Notes: generated from the sequence alone by a model not told the origin. Numbered from the stretch's first letter, positions 44,349-56,487 are shown. The stretch: 64,000 nucleotides of DNA from Neorhizobium sp. NCHU2750 (GCF_003597675.1 NZ_CP030827.1:1984001-2048000), one strand, 5' to 3'. Numbers and translations are program-made.

Positions 44349-45689
44349 TTACCGCTCCCAGTCTTCCTTCTCGCGCTTCGGCCCATTGCCCAAGCGCCGT
44401 TCGATCTCGGTCGCCTGCGCTTCCGACATGCGCACATCCATCGTCACCGAGCCGTCCTCGTTGTCCTCGCGGCCATCGACGATGGAATTGCCGTAGATCC
44501 ATGAAACGAGCGACAGCTTGTCGGCCGGAATGGTGATCGAGGTTTCGGTCAGCACGCCCGAAAGCCGCTTGGCGATCTCGTCCATCAGCGGATCGAGGCC
44601 TTCGCCGGTCGTAGCCGAGAGCGCCATGATATTCTCGCGGCCCTTGGCCCGTTCCGCAAGCGCATCGTGGCTTTCCGGGTCGAGCCGGTCGATCTTGTTC
44701 CACACCTCGATGATCCGCTCGGAGCGCTCCTTCTCGTCGATGCCAAGATCGGCGAGGATGCGCAGCACGTCATGCGACTGGGCGGCATTGTCCGGGTCGG
44801 ACATGTCGCGCACATGCAGGATGAGATCGGCCTCCAGCACCTCTTCCAGCGTCGCGCGGAAGGCAGCGACGAGATGCGTCGGCAGGTCGGAGATGAACCC
44901 GACCGTGTCTGACAGGATGACGGTACGCCCATGCGGCAGCTTCATCCGGCGCAGCGTCGGATCGAGCGTCGCAAACAGCATGTCCTCGGCAAGCACGCCC
45001 GCACCGGTGATGCGATTGAACAGCGTCGACTTGCCGGCATTGGTATAGCCGACCAGCGCCACGATCGGATGCGGCACCTTGCGGCGCTTGGCCCGGTGAA
45101 GCTGGCGGGTGCGCACGACCTGTTCCAGCTCGCGCTCCAGCTTGACGATCCGGTCCTGCAGCAGGCGACGGTCGGCCTCGATCTGGGTTTCACCCGGACC
45201 ACCCATGAAGCCCGCACCACCGCGCTGGCGTTCAAGGTGGGTCCAGGAGCGGACCAGGCGGCCCTTCTGGTAGTTGAGATGCGCGAGATCGACCTGCAGC
45301 GTGCCTTCCTTGGTGGAGGCGCGGCGGCCGAAGATTTCCAGGATGAGGCCGGTGCGGTCGATGACCTTGGCACCCCATTCCTTTTCCAGATTGCGCTGCT
45401 GCACCGGCGTCAGTGGATGATCGACGATGACGAGGCCGGCATCGCGCTCATCGAGAAGCGCCTTGATTTCCTCGATCTTGCCCGTCCCCATCAGCGTCGC
45501 GGGACGCGGCTGGTTGACCTGAACGATCAGGCCTTGCGCGATTTCGAGATCGATGGCGCGGGCAAGCCCCATCGCCTCTTCAAGCCGCGCCTCGCTGGAT
45601 CGCTGCGGCGCCGGCAATGCAGCCGATTCGCCCTGCCCACCTCGGGCACGCGTCTGCTTGAGCACCGGCACGACGACCACGGCGCGCAT
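44349..45689 (-). CDS. hflX: GTPase HflX
   Basis: This 446-residue GTPase has an N-terminal HflX domain, a coiled linker and a GTPase domain with the P-loop GYTNAGKST and SDTVGFISDLPTHLV. In E. coli HflX binds the 50S subunit and splits stalled ribosomes under stress. The GGxGFMGGPGETQIE motif of the family is present. ATG 45689 is the only start available: the frame is open up to the hfq stop but has no ATG, GTG or TTG there. It follows hfq by 74 bp. Confidence 0.93.
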   Translation of the reverse strand: MRAVVVVPVLKQTRARGGQGESAALPAPQRSSEARLEEAMGLARAIDLEIAQGLIVQVNQPRPATLMGTGKIEEIKALLDERDAGLVIVDHPLTPVQQRNLEKEWGAKVIDRTGLILEIFGRRASTKEGTLQVDLAHLNYQKGRLVRSWTHLERQRGGAGFMGGPGETQIEADRRLLQDRIVKLERELEQVVRTRQLHRAKRRKVPHPIVALVGYTNAGKSTLFNRITGAGVLAEDMLFATLDPTLRRMKLPHGRTVILSDTVGFISDLPTHLVAAFRATLEEVLEADLILHVRDMSDPDNAAQSHDVLRILADLGIDEKERSERIIEVWNKIDRLDPESHDALAERAKGRENIMALSATTGEGLDPLMDEIAKRLSGVLTETSITIPADKLSLVSWIYGNSIVDGREDNEDGSVTMDVRMSEAQATEIERRLGNGPKREKEDWER

Positions 45690-45763
45690 GTCGTCCCGGT
45701 GCTTTTCGGCTTCCGGGACGAGTGATTCGTTCGACGTATCTCTGGTAGAAACGGTCTTTGTCC

Positions 45764-46006
45764 TTAAGCTGCGTTTTCTTCGGTCTCGAACATCTGCATC
45801 GGCTGGCCCGGCATGATGGTGGAGATGGCATGCTTGTACACGAGCTGGGAGTGCCCGTCACGACGAAGAAGGACGCAGAAATTGTCGAAGGAGGTTACGA
45901 CACCCGTGAGCTTCACCCCGTTGATGAGGAATATAGTCAGGGAAATCTTCTGCTTGCGAACTGTGTTGAGAAATAAATCCTGCAGGTTCTGAGAACGTTC
46001 CGCCAT
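45764..46006 (-). CDS. hfq: RNA chaperone Hfq
   Basis: The 80-residue Sm-like protein shows the Hfq motifs: Sm1 [18 protein letters not shown] and Sm2 with YKHAISTI. The start at ATG 46006 ([10 protein letters not shown]) is conserved; the frame extends to 46057 without support. Hfq pairs small RNAs with mRNAs; in rhizobia it influences nitrogen and symbiosis genes. The neighbouring D-amino-acid aminotransferase is upstream, hflX downstream. Confidence 0.97.
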   Translation of the reverse strand: MAERSQNLQDLFLNTVRKQKISLTIFLINGVKLTGVVTSFDNFCVLLRRDGHSQLVYKHAISTIMPGQPMQMFETEENAA

Positions 46007-46114
46007 AGCGCCGCTTCTTTCTTTCTTGCCGGCCAGGTGCCGGGATAATGATCTCACGTTTTAAGAGATAAAGGGGAAACGCCCCGTGTTTCCCTTCCCC
46101 CAAATGTCTGGTTA

Positions 46115-46978
46115 TCAAATCGCCGTCTTTTCCGCAATCTCGAAAAAGGCATCCCGAATATTCGCTGCGACACTGCCCGGATGGCCGTTGGCAACAGGCT
46201 TCCCGTCGATGGATACGATCGGCGTGCAGCTCCCTGTCGCCGAGGTGAAGAACACCTCGCGGGCCGCCAGCATCTCGTCGCGGGAAAATTCCCGCTCCTC
46301 GACCGCAATCTTCAGTGCGGCCGCGACATCGAGAAGTGTCGTGCGGGTAATGCCGCGCAGGATACCGTATTCTGCAGGCCGCGTGACGAGCGTGCCATCG
46401 GCTGCGACGATCCACACGTTGGACGATGCACCTTCCATGACGATGCCGTTGCGATCGATATAGATCGCGTCCTGCGCACCGGCCTCCTTCGCCTGCTGCT
46501 TGGCAAGCACATTCGGCAACAGGCCGACAGTCTTGATGTCGACGCGATCCCAACGGTTTTCCGCAAGCGTGATCACCTTGATGCCGGTCTCGTATTTGCG
46601 CAGCATCACCGACGGATCCGTCGACTTGGCGGTGATCACCAGCGTCGGCACGGTATCGGCCGAGGGAAAGAAATGGTCCCGCTTCGCAGCCCCGCGGCTG
46701 ACCTGCAGATAGAACATGCCGTGACGGACATGGTTGCGGCGCAGCACTTCGCGGATGACGACGGTCAGCGCATCGCGTCCCATCGGATGCGCCATGCGCA
46801 ACTCCCGGAGCGACCGGTCGAGGCGGTCGAGATGCCGCGTCAGGTCGACGATCAGGCCCTTGCGCACCTCGCAAACTTCATAGACGGCATCGGCAAACTG
46901 GAAGCCGCGATCCTCGATATGCACGCCCGCATCCGAATGACGAACATAGGCGCCGTTCACATAGGCAATTCTGGACAT
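46115..46978 (-). CDS. dat: D-amino-acid aminotransferase (class IV PLP enzyme)
   Basis: This 287-residue class IV aminotransferase carries the PLP-lysine region KTVGLLPNVLAKQQAKEAG and the phosphate-binding EGASSNVWIV. The N-terminal YVNGAYVRHSDAGVHIEDRG is typical. It interconverts D-amino acids and 2-oxo acids; D-Ala/D-Glu supply for peptidoglycan is the usual role. Branched-chain aminotransferase relatives share the fold. The start could be ATG 46984 or 46978; the latter (MSRIAYVNG) fits better. The position between ntrX and hfq is common in rhizobia. Confidence 0.88.
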   Translation of the reverse strand: MSRIAYVNGAYVRHSDAGVHIEDRGFQFADAVYEVCEVRKGLIVDLTRHLDRLDRSLRELRMAHPMGRDALTVVIREVLRRNHVRHGMFYLQVSRGAAKRDHFFPSADTVPTLVITAKSTDPSVMLRKYETGIKVITLAENRWDRVDIKTVGLLPNVLAKQQAKEAGAQDAIYIDRNGIVMEGASSNVWIVAADGTLVTRPAEYGILRGITRTTLLDVAAALKIAVEEREFSRDEMLAAREVFFTSATGSCTPIVSIDGKPVANGHPGSVAANIRDAFFEIAEKTAI

Positions 46979-47041
46979 TACCAATACTCACACTCAATAA
47001 AGCAACCGGGCGTTCGCGCCGCTATTGCAGTGGACGCGGCT

Positions 47042-48406
47042 TCAAACACCCAGCGATTTCAGCTTCCGGTGCAGCGCCGAACGTTCCATCCCGACGAACT
47101 CTGCGGTGCGCGAAATATTGCCGCCGAACCGGTTGATCTGGGCGATCAGATAGTCGCGTTCGAACATTTCACGCGCTTCGCGCAGAGGCAGCGTCATGAT
47201 GTGGACATTGCCCTTGGAAGACACCTTGGGCAGCATGTCGCCGAGATCGGTCGGCAGCATGTCGGCCGAAATCGCCGTATCCGGGCCGTCTGTCCGAGCA
47301 AGGATCATCAGCCGCTCGATATTGTTGCGCAACTGGCGGATATTGCCCGGCCAGTCATGTGCCTGCAGCACCGCCATGGCGTCATCGCCGATCCGGCGCG
47401 CACGAATGCCGGCCTGCTCGGAAACCTGCCGCATGAACATGTCGACGAGGAACGGAATATCCTCGCGACGCTCGGCAAGCGCCGGCACCTTGACCGGCAC
47501 GACGGCGAGGCGATGGTAGAGATCCTCGCGGAAGGCCCCTTCGGAAATCAGGTTTTCCAGATTGTAGGCGGTCGACGAGATGATGCGCACATCGACCTTG
47601 ACGCGCTTTGACCCGCCGACCCGCTCGAACTGCTGGTCGACGAGAACGCGGAGGATCTTGTTCTGCGTCTCGCGCGGCATTTCGCCGATCTCGTCGAGAT
47701 AGAGAATGCCGCGATGCGCTTCTTCCAAGGCACCGATCTTGCGCGGCTGGCCGGGCGTACCCTCGGTGCCGAACAATGCGATTTCCATCCGCTCCGGCGT
47801 GATCGTCGCCGCATTCAGCGCCACGAACGGGCCTGCGGCCCGCGACGACTTGCGGTGGATCATCCGCGCCACCAGCTCCTTGCCGGAACCCGAAGGGCCG
47901 AGGATCATGATGCGGCTATTGGTCGGCGCCACCTTCTCGATCGTCTGGCGAAGCTGGGAAACGGCGACCGAAGTGCCCACCAGTTCGGCGGCGTCGCCGG
48001 TGCGACGCTTCAGTTCGGAAACCTCACGCTTCAGCTTCGAGTTTTCCAGCGCCCGCTCGGCGATCAGGATCAACCGATCGGCCTTGAACGGCTTTTCGAT
48101 GAAATCGAAGGCACCGCGCTTGATGGCGGAGACAGCCGTCTCGACATTGCCGTGGCCGGAAATCATCACCACCGGCAGGTCGGGATGCCGGCTCTTGATC
48201 TCGTCGAGCAGCGCCAGCCCGTCGAGCTTTGAGCCCGTCATCCAGATGTCGAGAAAGACCAGCCGCGGCACCCGGTCAGAGATTGCCGCCAATGCGCTGT
48301 CGCTGTCATGCGCCATCCGCGTTTCGTGGCCCTCGTCGGAGAGAATGCCCGAAACGATTTCGCGGATGTCCGCCTCGTCATCGACAACCAGAATGTCAGA
48401 CGCCAT
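47042..48406 (-). CDS. ntrX: Response regulator NtrX
   Basis: NtrX is the partner of the NtrY kinase. The 454-residue protein has a receiver domain (phospho-acceptor Asp53), an AAA+ domain with Walker A GPSGSGKE and Walker B LYLDEIGEMP, and a C-terminal Fis helix-turn-helix. The loop that in NtrC reads GAFTGA is replaced by GTEGTPGQPRKIG (about residues 213-225), so canonical sigma-54 activation is unlikely. ATG 48406 lies inside the ntrY end, overlapping by 11 bp. Confidence 0.95.
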   Translation of the reverse strand: MASDILVVDDEADIREIVSGILSDEGHETRMAHDSDSALAAISDRVPRLVFLDIWMTGSKLDGLALLDEIKSRHPDLPVVMISGHGNVETAVSAIKRGAFDFIEKPFKADRLILIAERALENSKLKREVSELKRRTGDAAELVGTSVAVSQLRQTIEKVAPTNSRIMILGPSGSGKELVARMIHRKSSRAAGPFVALNAATITPERMEIALFGTEGTPGQPRKIGALEEAHRGILYLDEIGEMPRETQNKILRVLVDQQFERVGGSKRVKVDVRIISSTAYNLENLISEGAFREDLYHRLAVVPVKVPALAERREDIPFLVDMFMRQVSEQAGIRARRIGDDAMAVLQAHDWPGNIRQLRNNIERLMILARTDGPDTAISADMLPTDLGDMLPKVSSKGNVHIMTLPLREAREMFERDYLIAQINRFGGNISRTAEFVGMERSALHRKLKSLGV

Positions 48407-50666
48407 AAGCCATTTCCTTGTCTTTGTCCGTCCCGGGTGCAGACGCCGCCTCGACATGCGGCAGAAGCACCCTGATCATGGCGCCCTTGCCATGATCGAA
48501 GTCGGCGGGGGCATCATGCAGCTCGAGCTGCCCCCCATGTTCTTCGATAATCTTCTTCACGATCGCGAGGCCAAGGCCCGTGCCCTTCTCGCGCATCGTC
48601 ATGTATGGTTCGAGAATGCGGTGACGGTTTTCCTTCGGCAGGCCGACGCCGTTGTCGATCACGTCGACGACGAACACGTCCTTGGCTGCGTCGAAGCTCG
48701 ACCGCACCCAGACCTTCTGCCCGTCACGCTCTTCGCCCGCCGGCACCATCTCGATCGCCTCGACGGCGTTCTTGACCAGATTGCCAAAAGCCTGGCCGAG
48801 CATGCGGGCATCGAACAGGCCATTGAGCGGCGCATCGCCAAGCTCACGGATGAAATCCACATGCGTCGTGCCCATCTCGCGCAGGAAGATCGAATCCCGC
48901 AGCACGGATCTCAGGTCGGCAATCTCCTTGGACGGTTTCGGCATGCGGGCAAACGAGGAGAACTCGTCGACCATGCGGCCGATATCGCCCACCTGCCGCA
49001 CGATCGTATCCGTGCACTGGTCGAACACCGCCCGATCGTTCTCGTCGATCTGCTTGCCGTAGCGCCGCTTCAGGCGTTCTGCCGAAAGCTGGATCGGCGT
49101 CAGCGGGTTCTTGATCTCATGGGCGATGCGCCGTGCGACATCCGCCCATGCGGTCGAACGCTGGGCGATGACGAGATCGGTAATGTCGTCAAGCGTGATG
49201 ACATAGCTGTCGCTCGATGTGCGATGCTCCTCGCGCGTCACCTGCACCGACAGCGTGCGCTCCTTGCCGCCGCGCATCAGGTTGACCTCCTTGCGGAAGT
49301 CGCCGCGCGAACGGCTCGTCGCCTCGGTCAGAACGTGATCGATCTCCGGCGCCACATCCTCAAGGCTCTTGCCGATCAGGTCCTCGGCGCTGACGCCGAG
49401 CATGTGTTCGGCCGACGGGTTGACGATACTGATATGCCTGTCGTCGACGCCGATCACCGCGGCGGTGACGCCCGAAAGCACCGCCTCGATGAAACGACGG
49501 CGATCGTCCACTTCGTCCTTGGCGACCAGGATTTCATCCTGCTGTGTGCGGATTTCGGAAATCATCTTGTTGAACGTGCGCGCCAGGCTGCCGACATCGC
49601 CGTCTGCCGCACGCACGGGAACCACGACATTGAGGTTGCCGGAGCCGACGCTGTCGGCGGCACTGATCAACAGCCGGATCGGCCGGACGATCCGGTCGGC
49701 CACTGCGATGGCAGCCCAGATCGCCGCAAGCAGCACGATCAGCGCAAAACCGAGATAGAGAACCGCGAAGGCGAGCTGCAGCGACATGCGCCCCGCCTCC
49801 ATCGCCTTGTATTCGGCGGTGTTCTCCTCCATCAGCCGCATGGCGCTCATGACCTTCGGGTCGACCGCGCGGATCGTGTAGAGGAACGTGCCGGAAATCG
49901 CATCGGTCTTGAGCACAGCGCCGACGAGATTGGTGACGCCGGGCGGGATCAGGGTCGGTTGGCCGGCAGCTGCCGATTTCAGCGCATCCGCCGGAATGGC
50001 CGGCAGCGGCCTCTCGGTCTTGATATCGGCCTGGGCAATCGCCTGCCCGTTTTCCTGCACCAGGAAGGCACCGAGCATGCCGCGACCGCGTGCCTGGCGC
50101 GTCATCAGATCGAGGAAGCCGGTACGGTCGAGATAGAACATCGCCCGATTGCGTTCCAGATCGTTCGACATCGATACAGTCTGGCCCTGCAGATAGCTGG
50201 CATTCTCCATCATGTAGGCCTGCGCCACATCCTGCGACGACTGGACGATCGACTGGGTTCTGAGCGAGAACCACCGGTCGAGACCGACATTCAGCGTCAG
50301 GCTTGCGAAAATCGCCACGAGCACGGCCGGCGTGATCGCCACGATCGAAAACAGGACGACGATGCGCACATGCAGCCGCGCCGCAGCCCTGCCCCGGTTG
50401 CGGGCCCGAAGCAGCCGCGTGACTTCCCGGCCGATGAGATACATCAGGCCGATGATGAACAGCGAGTTGATGACGGCAGAGGCGATGACGACATTGCCGG
50501 TCGGCGCAATCGGCGTCAGCCCCAGCAGGACGAGAAGCGTGGAAATCGCGCAAACAAGCGCGCCGCCCGCAAGCAGCAGGCCGGGAAGTGCAAACGATGC
50601 GCGACGATCCTGAACAAGGGCTGTCGCGTGATCGTCGGCAAGGGGTGCCGTCCCGCCGTCCACCAT
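48396..50666 (-). CDS. ntrY: Sensor histidine kinase NtrY
   Basis: This 756-residue membrane kinase has N-terminal membrane helices (four within residues 25-165), a periplasmic stretch, another helix near residue 300, then HAMP, PAS and histidine kinase domains. The phospho-acceptor motif is [20 protein letters not shown], and the ATP-binding site includes VIDNGVGLP and EKGTGLGLAIVKKI. The frame opens at 50711; ATG 50666 follows GGGAGGGAGACG. NtrYX is linked to nitrogen, redox and envelope control in alphaproteobacteria. Confidence 0.95.
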   Translation of the reverse strand: MVDGGTAPLADDHATALVQDRRASFALPGLLLAGGALVCAISTLLVLLGLTPIAPTGNVVIASAVINSLFIIGLMYLIGREVTRLLRARNRGRAAARLHVRIVVLFSIVAITPAVLVAIFASLTLNVGLDRWFSLRTQSIVQSSQDVAQAYMMENASYLQGQTVSMSNDLERNRAMFYLDRTGFLDLMTRQARGRGMLGAFLVQENGQAIAQADIKTERPLPAIPADALKSAAAGQPTLIPPGVTNLVGAVLKTDAISGTFLYTIRAVDPKVMSAMRLMEENTAEYKAMEAGRMSLQLAFAVLYLGFALIVLLAAIWAAIAVADRIVRPIRLLISAADSVGSGNLNVVVPVRAADGDVGSLARTFNKMISEIRTQQDEILVAKDEVDDRRRFIEAVLSGVTAAVIGVDDRHISIVNPSAEHMLGVSAEDLIGKSLEDVAPEIDHVLTEATSRSRGDFRKEVNLMRGGKERTLSVQVTREEHRTSSDSYVITLDDITDLVIAQRSTAWADVARRIAHEIKNPLTPIQLSAERLKRRYGKQIDENDRAVFDQCTDTIVRQVGDIGRMVDEFSSFARMPKPSKEIADLRSVLRDSIFLREMGTTHVDFIRELGDAPLNGLFDARMLGQAFGNLVKNAVEAIEMVPAGEERDGQKVWVRSSFDAAKDVFVVDVIDNGVGLPKENRHRILEPYMTMREKGTGLGLAIVKKIIEEHGGQLELHDAPADFDHGKGAMIRVLLPHVEAASAPGTDKDKEMAYGV

Positions 50667-50978
50667 CGTCTCCCTCCCGTCCTGGGACCAATTATCGGAT
50701 GCCGACCACAATCACATGTCCGAGCACGCCATGAACTATCGAAAAAGGAATGTCCGACGCATCGGCGGCCAAAACGCTGCCGGCCGAGCAAGGAGCATCT
50801 GCGTGACCTCTAAGCAACGCATTGTGGCGAAAATGCAACGATGGATTTCGACTGTCAAGAAGCCGCAGCTGTTGCGCACCAAGAAGGAGACCTATTCACG
50901 CAATTCTGCGTGAATAGGTCCGATGGCAGATAAATAACTGGAATTTATACACTTAAATGATGGGGGTATCGGCCCCGT
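50667..50978. other. Intergenic region between ntrC and ntrY with a perfect inverted repeat
   Basis: The gap of 312 bp separates the 3' end of ntrC from ntrY and should contain the ntrYX promoter. It is AT-richer than its surroundings. It holds one striking 30-bp hairpin (50890-50919, listed separately). No gene is supported. Confidence 0.6.
50890..50919. repeat. 13-bp perfect inverted repeat downstream of ntrC
   Basis: ACCTATTCACGCA-ATTC-TGCGTGAATAGGT is a perfect stem-loop 60 bp upstream in coordinates (downstream is ntrY; upstream on the minus strand is ntrY's start). It lacks a T-run on both strands. It could be an operator for ntrYX or a protein-binding site. Confidence 0.7.
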
Positions 50979-52426
<1,448 letters not shown>

Positions 52427-52430
<4 letters not shown>

Positions 52431-53575
52431 TTTTCGCTTCCTGTGGAGTTCAAGGCGCGGCCGTCACCGGCCTCTTCCTTGTGCATGGGCATCAAAACAC
52501 GGAATACGGTTCGGTGGGCCTGGCTGTCGCATTCGACAATGCCGCCATGGCCGCCGATGATCTTGGCAACCAGCGCAAGACCAAGGCCCGAGCCATTGGT
52601 CTTGGTGGTGATAAAGGGATCGAAGAGATGCGGCACGAGGTCGGCCGGCACGCCCGGACCATTGTCGATGACGCAGAATTCGAGCGGCAGCGAGATCTTT
52701 TCGCGCGTGCCGGCAACCGAGAGCTTGATGCCCGGCCGGTAGGCCGTCGTCAGCATGATCTCGGCATCCGGCTGGCCGTCGACGGCCTCTGCCGCATTCT
52801 TGATGAGATTGAGGAAGACCTGCACCAGCTGGTCACGATTGGCATAGACCGGCGGCAGCGACGGGTCGTACATTTCCGAGATCTTGATCTCGCGGGCAAA
52901 GCCGGCCTTGGCCACCGCCTTCACATGGTCGAGCACGGAATGGATATTGAGCGGCACCCGGTCGACCGGTCGCTCGTCGGAAAACACTTCCATGCGGTCG
53001 ACCAGCGAGACGATCCGGTCGGTCTCGTCGCAGATCAGCCGGGTCAGCGGACGATCGTCGTCCGGCACCACGGTTTCGAGAAGCTGGGCGGCACCACGAA
53101 TACCCGAGAGCGGGTTCTTGATCTCATGGGCAAGCATCGAGGCAAGGCCGGTGACCGAACGCGCGGCCGCCCGGTGCGTCAGCTGCCGGTCGATCTTGTC
53201 CGCCATCGACCGCTCCTGGAACACGACGACGATCGAGCCTGGCTCGCTCGCCACCGGTGCCACATAGAGATCGACAAGCTTCTCCTGGCCGAGCTTCGGC
53301 GACGACAGGTCGACGCGATATTCGTTGACCGGCGCCTTGCGCTCGCGCACCTGCTCGATCAGCGCCAGAAGCGGGCTGCCGAACGGAATGAAGCTCGAAA
53401 TCTTGTGCTTGGCGAGATAGGCGGCACTGGCGCCGAAAAACGTTTCAGCCTCCCAGTTGGCAAAGGCGATGACTCCGGCCGGATCGACGAGAATGACCGG
53501 GTTCTGAACGGAATTGAGCACGGCCATGGCCAGCGCCTGCCCGTGAGCGGCGTCCTGTACGGCAGACTTAGTCAT
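52427..53575 (-). CDS. ntrB: Nitrogen regulation histidine kinase NtrB
   Basis: This 382-residue cytosolic kinase has an N-terminal PAS domain (about residues 20-120), then the dimerisation/phospho-acceptor helix with His150 in [15 protein letters not shown] and a HATPase domain ending with [18 protein letters not shown]. It phosphorylates or dephosphorylates NtrC according to the PII signal. Its start overlaps the dusB stop by 4 bp and its stop overlaps ntrC, so dusB-ntrB-ntrC is one coupled operon. Confidence 0.97.
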
Positions 53576-54600
53576 GCAGCCTCCTTGCGGGCTGATTCGG
53601 GATTTTCGTGTCCAAGAAGAGACGAAAGACGGCGGATTACCTCTGCGGGATCACGAGACACCATGATCGCCGCCTTGTCTTCCGGCGCAATGTCGCAACC
53701 ATGGCGCTCCATGTACCAGCCGAGATGTTTGCGCGCATGCCGAAGACCCGCCTCGCAGCCGTAGAAGTCGAGCATCGCCTCGTAATGTTCGATGACGATA
53801 TCGGCGATGTCGCCTGCTGCCGGTGCGGCATGGCCGGCAAGCCAGCCGACATGCCAGGGCCGCCCTTGGGCACCGCGGCCGATCATCACCGCGTCAGCCC
53901 CCGAGCGACGCATGATCTCGGCGGCATCTTCCCGCGTCTGGACGTCACCATTGGCGATCAGCGGCAGCGAGATCACCTCCCGCACTGCGCGGATAGCATC
54001 CCAGTCCGCCTTGCCTTCATAAAATTGCATGCGGGTGCGTCCATGCACGGTGATCATCTGCGCACCCACCTGTTCTGCACGGCTCGCGATCAGCGGTGCA
54101 TTGAGATTGTCGTGATCCCAGCCGAGCCGCATCTTGACGGTGACCGGAACGGAGACGGCCTTCACCGTCGCCTCGATCATCGACAGCGCGTGGTCGGGAT
54201 CGCGCATCAAGGCCGAGCCGGAATAACCACCGGTGACCTTCTTGGCCGGACATCCCATGTTGATGTCGATGATGTCGGCACCATTATCGGCAGCGATCTT
54301 CGCCGCCTCGGCCATCCAGTAGACCTCGCGACCGGCAAGCTGCACCATATGCGGCGACATGCCGGCATTCTTCAGCCTCGCCCACGACTCGCCCTTGTTC
54401 ATTGCCAGTTCGCGGCTGGCAACCATTTCGGTGACAACGAGCCCTGCGCCATAGCGCCAGGCGAGCTTGCGGAACGCAAGGTCGGTGACGCCGGACATCG
54501 GTGCAAGCACGGCCCGGTTGCGGACAGTGACCGATCCGATCTGAAATGGTCTGGCGAGATCGCTGCAGCGCAATTGATGATCTTTCAGGCAAACGTGCAT
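53572..54600 (-). CDS. dusB: tRNA-dihydrouridine synthase DusB (NifR3)
   Basis: This 342-residue flavoenzyme reduces uridine to dihydrouridine in tRNA. The catalytic cysteine is in [18 protein letters not shown], and the FMN site includes [11 protein letters not shown] and [10 protein letters not shown]. The gene was historically called nifR3 because it leads the ntrBC operon. The start at ATG 54600 gives a 15-residue N-terminal extension; shorter starts are possible. ispDF is divergent, 176 bp away. Confidence 0.95.
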   Translation of the reverse strand: MHVCLKDHQLRCSDLARPFQIGSVTVRNRAVLAPMSGVTDLAFRKLAWRYGAGLVVTEMVASRELAMNKGESWARLKNAGMSPHMVQLAGREVYWMAEAAKIAADNGADIIDINMGCPAKKVTGGYSGSALMRDPDHALSMIEATVKAVSVPVTVKMRLGWDHDNLNAPLIASRAEQVGAQMITVHGRTRMQFYEGKADWDAIRAVREVISLPLIANGDVQTREDAAEIMRRSGADAVMIGRGAQGRPWHVGWLAGHAAPAAGDIADIVIEHYEAMLDFYGCEAGLRHARKHLGWYMERHGCDIAPEDKAAIMVSRDPAEVIRRLSSLLGHENPESARKEAA

Positions 54601-54776
54601 TCTGCACTATTTTTATTCAGGTCTTGAGCATTTGCCAAGAGCGATTTCCCAGCTGCGTTATTTTTAAGCGACGTGCTGGAAATACGGCTTTTGAGGCTAT
54701 AGTTCTCGGCCTGTCAATCCAATTCGCCCCAAATGGCGAGAGACCAATTCCACTATAGGACGGGGACGGCATCTCC

Positions 54777-55970
54777 ATGACAATCGGTATCGTCATCGTC
54801 GCTGCAGGACGAGGTGAAAGGGCTGGCTCTCCGGACGAGGGCCCCAAGCAATACAGGCTGATCGGCGGGCGATCCGTCATTGCCCACACATTGGAGACCT
54901 TCCTCAACTGGCAACGCAGCGGCCCGATCGTCGTCGTCATCCATCCCGATGACGAAGCACTCTATACGGCCGCCACCAAAGGCCTGTCAGGCGCCGGCGC
55001 GCTGACCACCACGTTCGGTGGAGAGACGCGCCAGCGCTCCGTCTACGAGGGCCTGAAGGCGCTTTCCACAACCGAGGCGACTCACGTGATGATCCACGAT
55101 GCCGCCCGCCCCTTCGTCGACCATGCCATCCTCGACCGCGTTGCAGACGCCTTCGACAAGGGTATCGACGCCGTCCTGCCGGCTGTCAGCGTCACCGACA
55201 CGCTGAAGCGCGGTGGATCGGACGGGCTGGTGCACGAGACGGTACCGCGCAGCGGCCTCTACGCCGCCCAGACACCGCAGAGCTTTCTGCTTGCCGAGAT
55301 CCGCGCCGCCCACGAGAAAGCCGCAGCGCTTCGCCGCGATGACTTTACCGACGACGCAGCGATCGCCGAATGGGCCGGCCTGCCGGTCTCCATCGTCGAG
55401 GGCTCCGTCGACAACATCAAACTGACCGTCAAGCGGGACATGACCATGGCCGATGAAAAACTCTCCTCCAGAATGCTGCCGGACGTGCGCACCGGCAACG
55501 GCTATGACGTGCACCAGCTGGTGGAGGGCGATGGCGTGACGCTCTGTGGCATCTTCATTCCGCACAACCAGAAGCTTCTCGGCCATTCCGATGCCGACGT
55601 CGCTCTGCATGCTCTCACAGACGCGCTACTGGCCACCTGCGGCGCCGGTGATATCGGCGACCATTTCCCGCCCTCCGACATGCAGTGGAAGGGCGCCCCC
55701 TCGAGAATCTTTCTCGAGCATGCGGCCAATATTGTCCGTGAAAAGGGCGGCACGATCATGAATGCCGATATCTCGCTGATAGCCGAGGCCCCCAAGGTCG
55801 GCCCTCACCGCGACCGGATGCGCGAAAACCTCGCCGCCATGCTCGGCATCTCGCTCGACCGCTGCTCGGTCAAGGCGACGACCAACGAGAAGATCGGCTT
55901 CGTCGGCCGTCGCGAAGGTATCGCCGCGATCGCGACCGCAACGGTGGTCTACCGCGGAGACGATGCATGA
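54777..55970 (+). CDS. ispDF: Bifunctional IspD/IspF isoprenoid enzyme
   Basis: The 397-residue fusion catalyses two steps of the MEP pathway. The N-terminal IspD domain (about residues 1-225) has [13 protein letters not shown] and the CTP-binding loop GPKQYRL; the C-terminal IspF domain (about 235-395) has [17 protein letters not shown] and the zinc-binding [18 protein letters not shown]. IspE is not in the window. Fused IspDF is a hallmark of many alphaproteobacteria. Its stop overlaps the cinA-like start by 4 bp. Confidence 0.96.
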   Translation: MTIGIVIVAAGRGERAGSPDEGPKQYRLIGGRSVIAHTLETFLNWQRSGPIVVVIHPDDEALYTAATKGLSGAGALTTTFGGETRQRSVYEGLKALSTTEATHVMIHDAARPFVDHAILDRVADAFDKGIDAVLPAVSVTDTLKRGGSDGLVHETVPRSGLYAAQTPQSFLLAEIRAAHEKAAALRRDDFTDDAAIAEWAGLPVSIVEGSVDNIKLTVKRDMTMADEKLSSRMLPDVRTGNGYDVHQLVEGDGVTLCGIFIPHNQKLLGHSDADVALHALTDALLATCGAGDIGDHFPPSDMQWKGAPSRIFLEHAANIVREKGGTIMNADISLIAEAPKVGPHRDRMRENLAAMLGISLDRCSVKATTNEKIGFVGRREGIAAIATATVVYRGDDA

Positions 55971-56467
55971 GCCTGTTTGCGGCGGATATTGAAGAGACCG
56001 CGAGACGGATTGTTGCCGATTTCTCGGCCCGCGGCCTAATGTTGTCGACGGCCGAATCCTGCACCGGGGGACTGATAGCCGGCGCGCTGACCGATATTCC
56101 CGGCTCCTCCGCCGTCGTCGACCGCGGCTTCGTCACCTATACCAACGAGGCCAAGATGGACATGCTGGGCGTCAATGCAGCGACGCTTGAAGCCTTCGGC
56201 GCGGTATCGCGGGAAACCGCCTTGCAGATGGTCAACGGCGCCCTGTTCCGCTCACGCTCGAACCTTGCCGTCGCCGTCACCGGCGTTGCCGGGCCGGGCG
56301 GCGGGTCGAAGGAGAAACCCGTGGGTCTGGTTCATCTCGCCGCCCGTGCCCGCTCCGGCGCCATTCTCCATCGCGAAATGCACTATGGAGAGATCGGCCG
56401 CACCGAGATCAGACTGGCGACAGTGAGGACGGCCTTCGAGATGCTGATCGAAGCCGCCGGCATTTGA
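55967..56467 (+). CDS. CinA C-terminal-domain nicotinamide-nucleotide amidase
   Basis: This 166-residue protein is the stand-alone CinA C-terminal domain (PncC-like). The key motif [20 protein letters not shown] holds the catalytic serine, and [19 protein letters not shown] is the nucleotide-binding loop. PncC hydrolyses NMN to NaMN, recycling pyridine nucleotides. The start overlaps the ispDF stop, so the two are translationally coupled. Confidence 0.9.
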   Translation: MSLFAADIEETARRIVADFSARGLMLSTAESCTGGLIAGALTDIPGSSAVVDRGFVTYTNEAKMDMLGVNAATLEAFGAVSRETALQMVNGALFRSRSNLAVAVTGVAGPGGGSKEKPVGLVHLAARARSGAILHREMHYGEIGRTEIRLATVRTAFEMLIEAAGI

Positions 56468-56487
56468 CAGAATCAGGCCTAGCCGGT

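Noticed and set aside
47706..50813. A 1035-codon open frame on the plus strand opposite ntrX and ntrY
   Set aside because: It is the shadow of the real minus-strand genes; high GC and codon bias keep the antisense frame open, and its product has no family resemblance.
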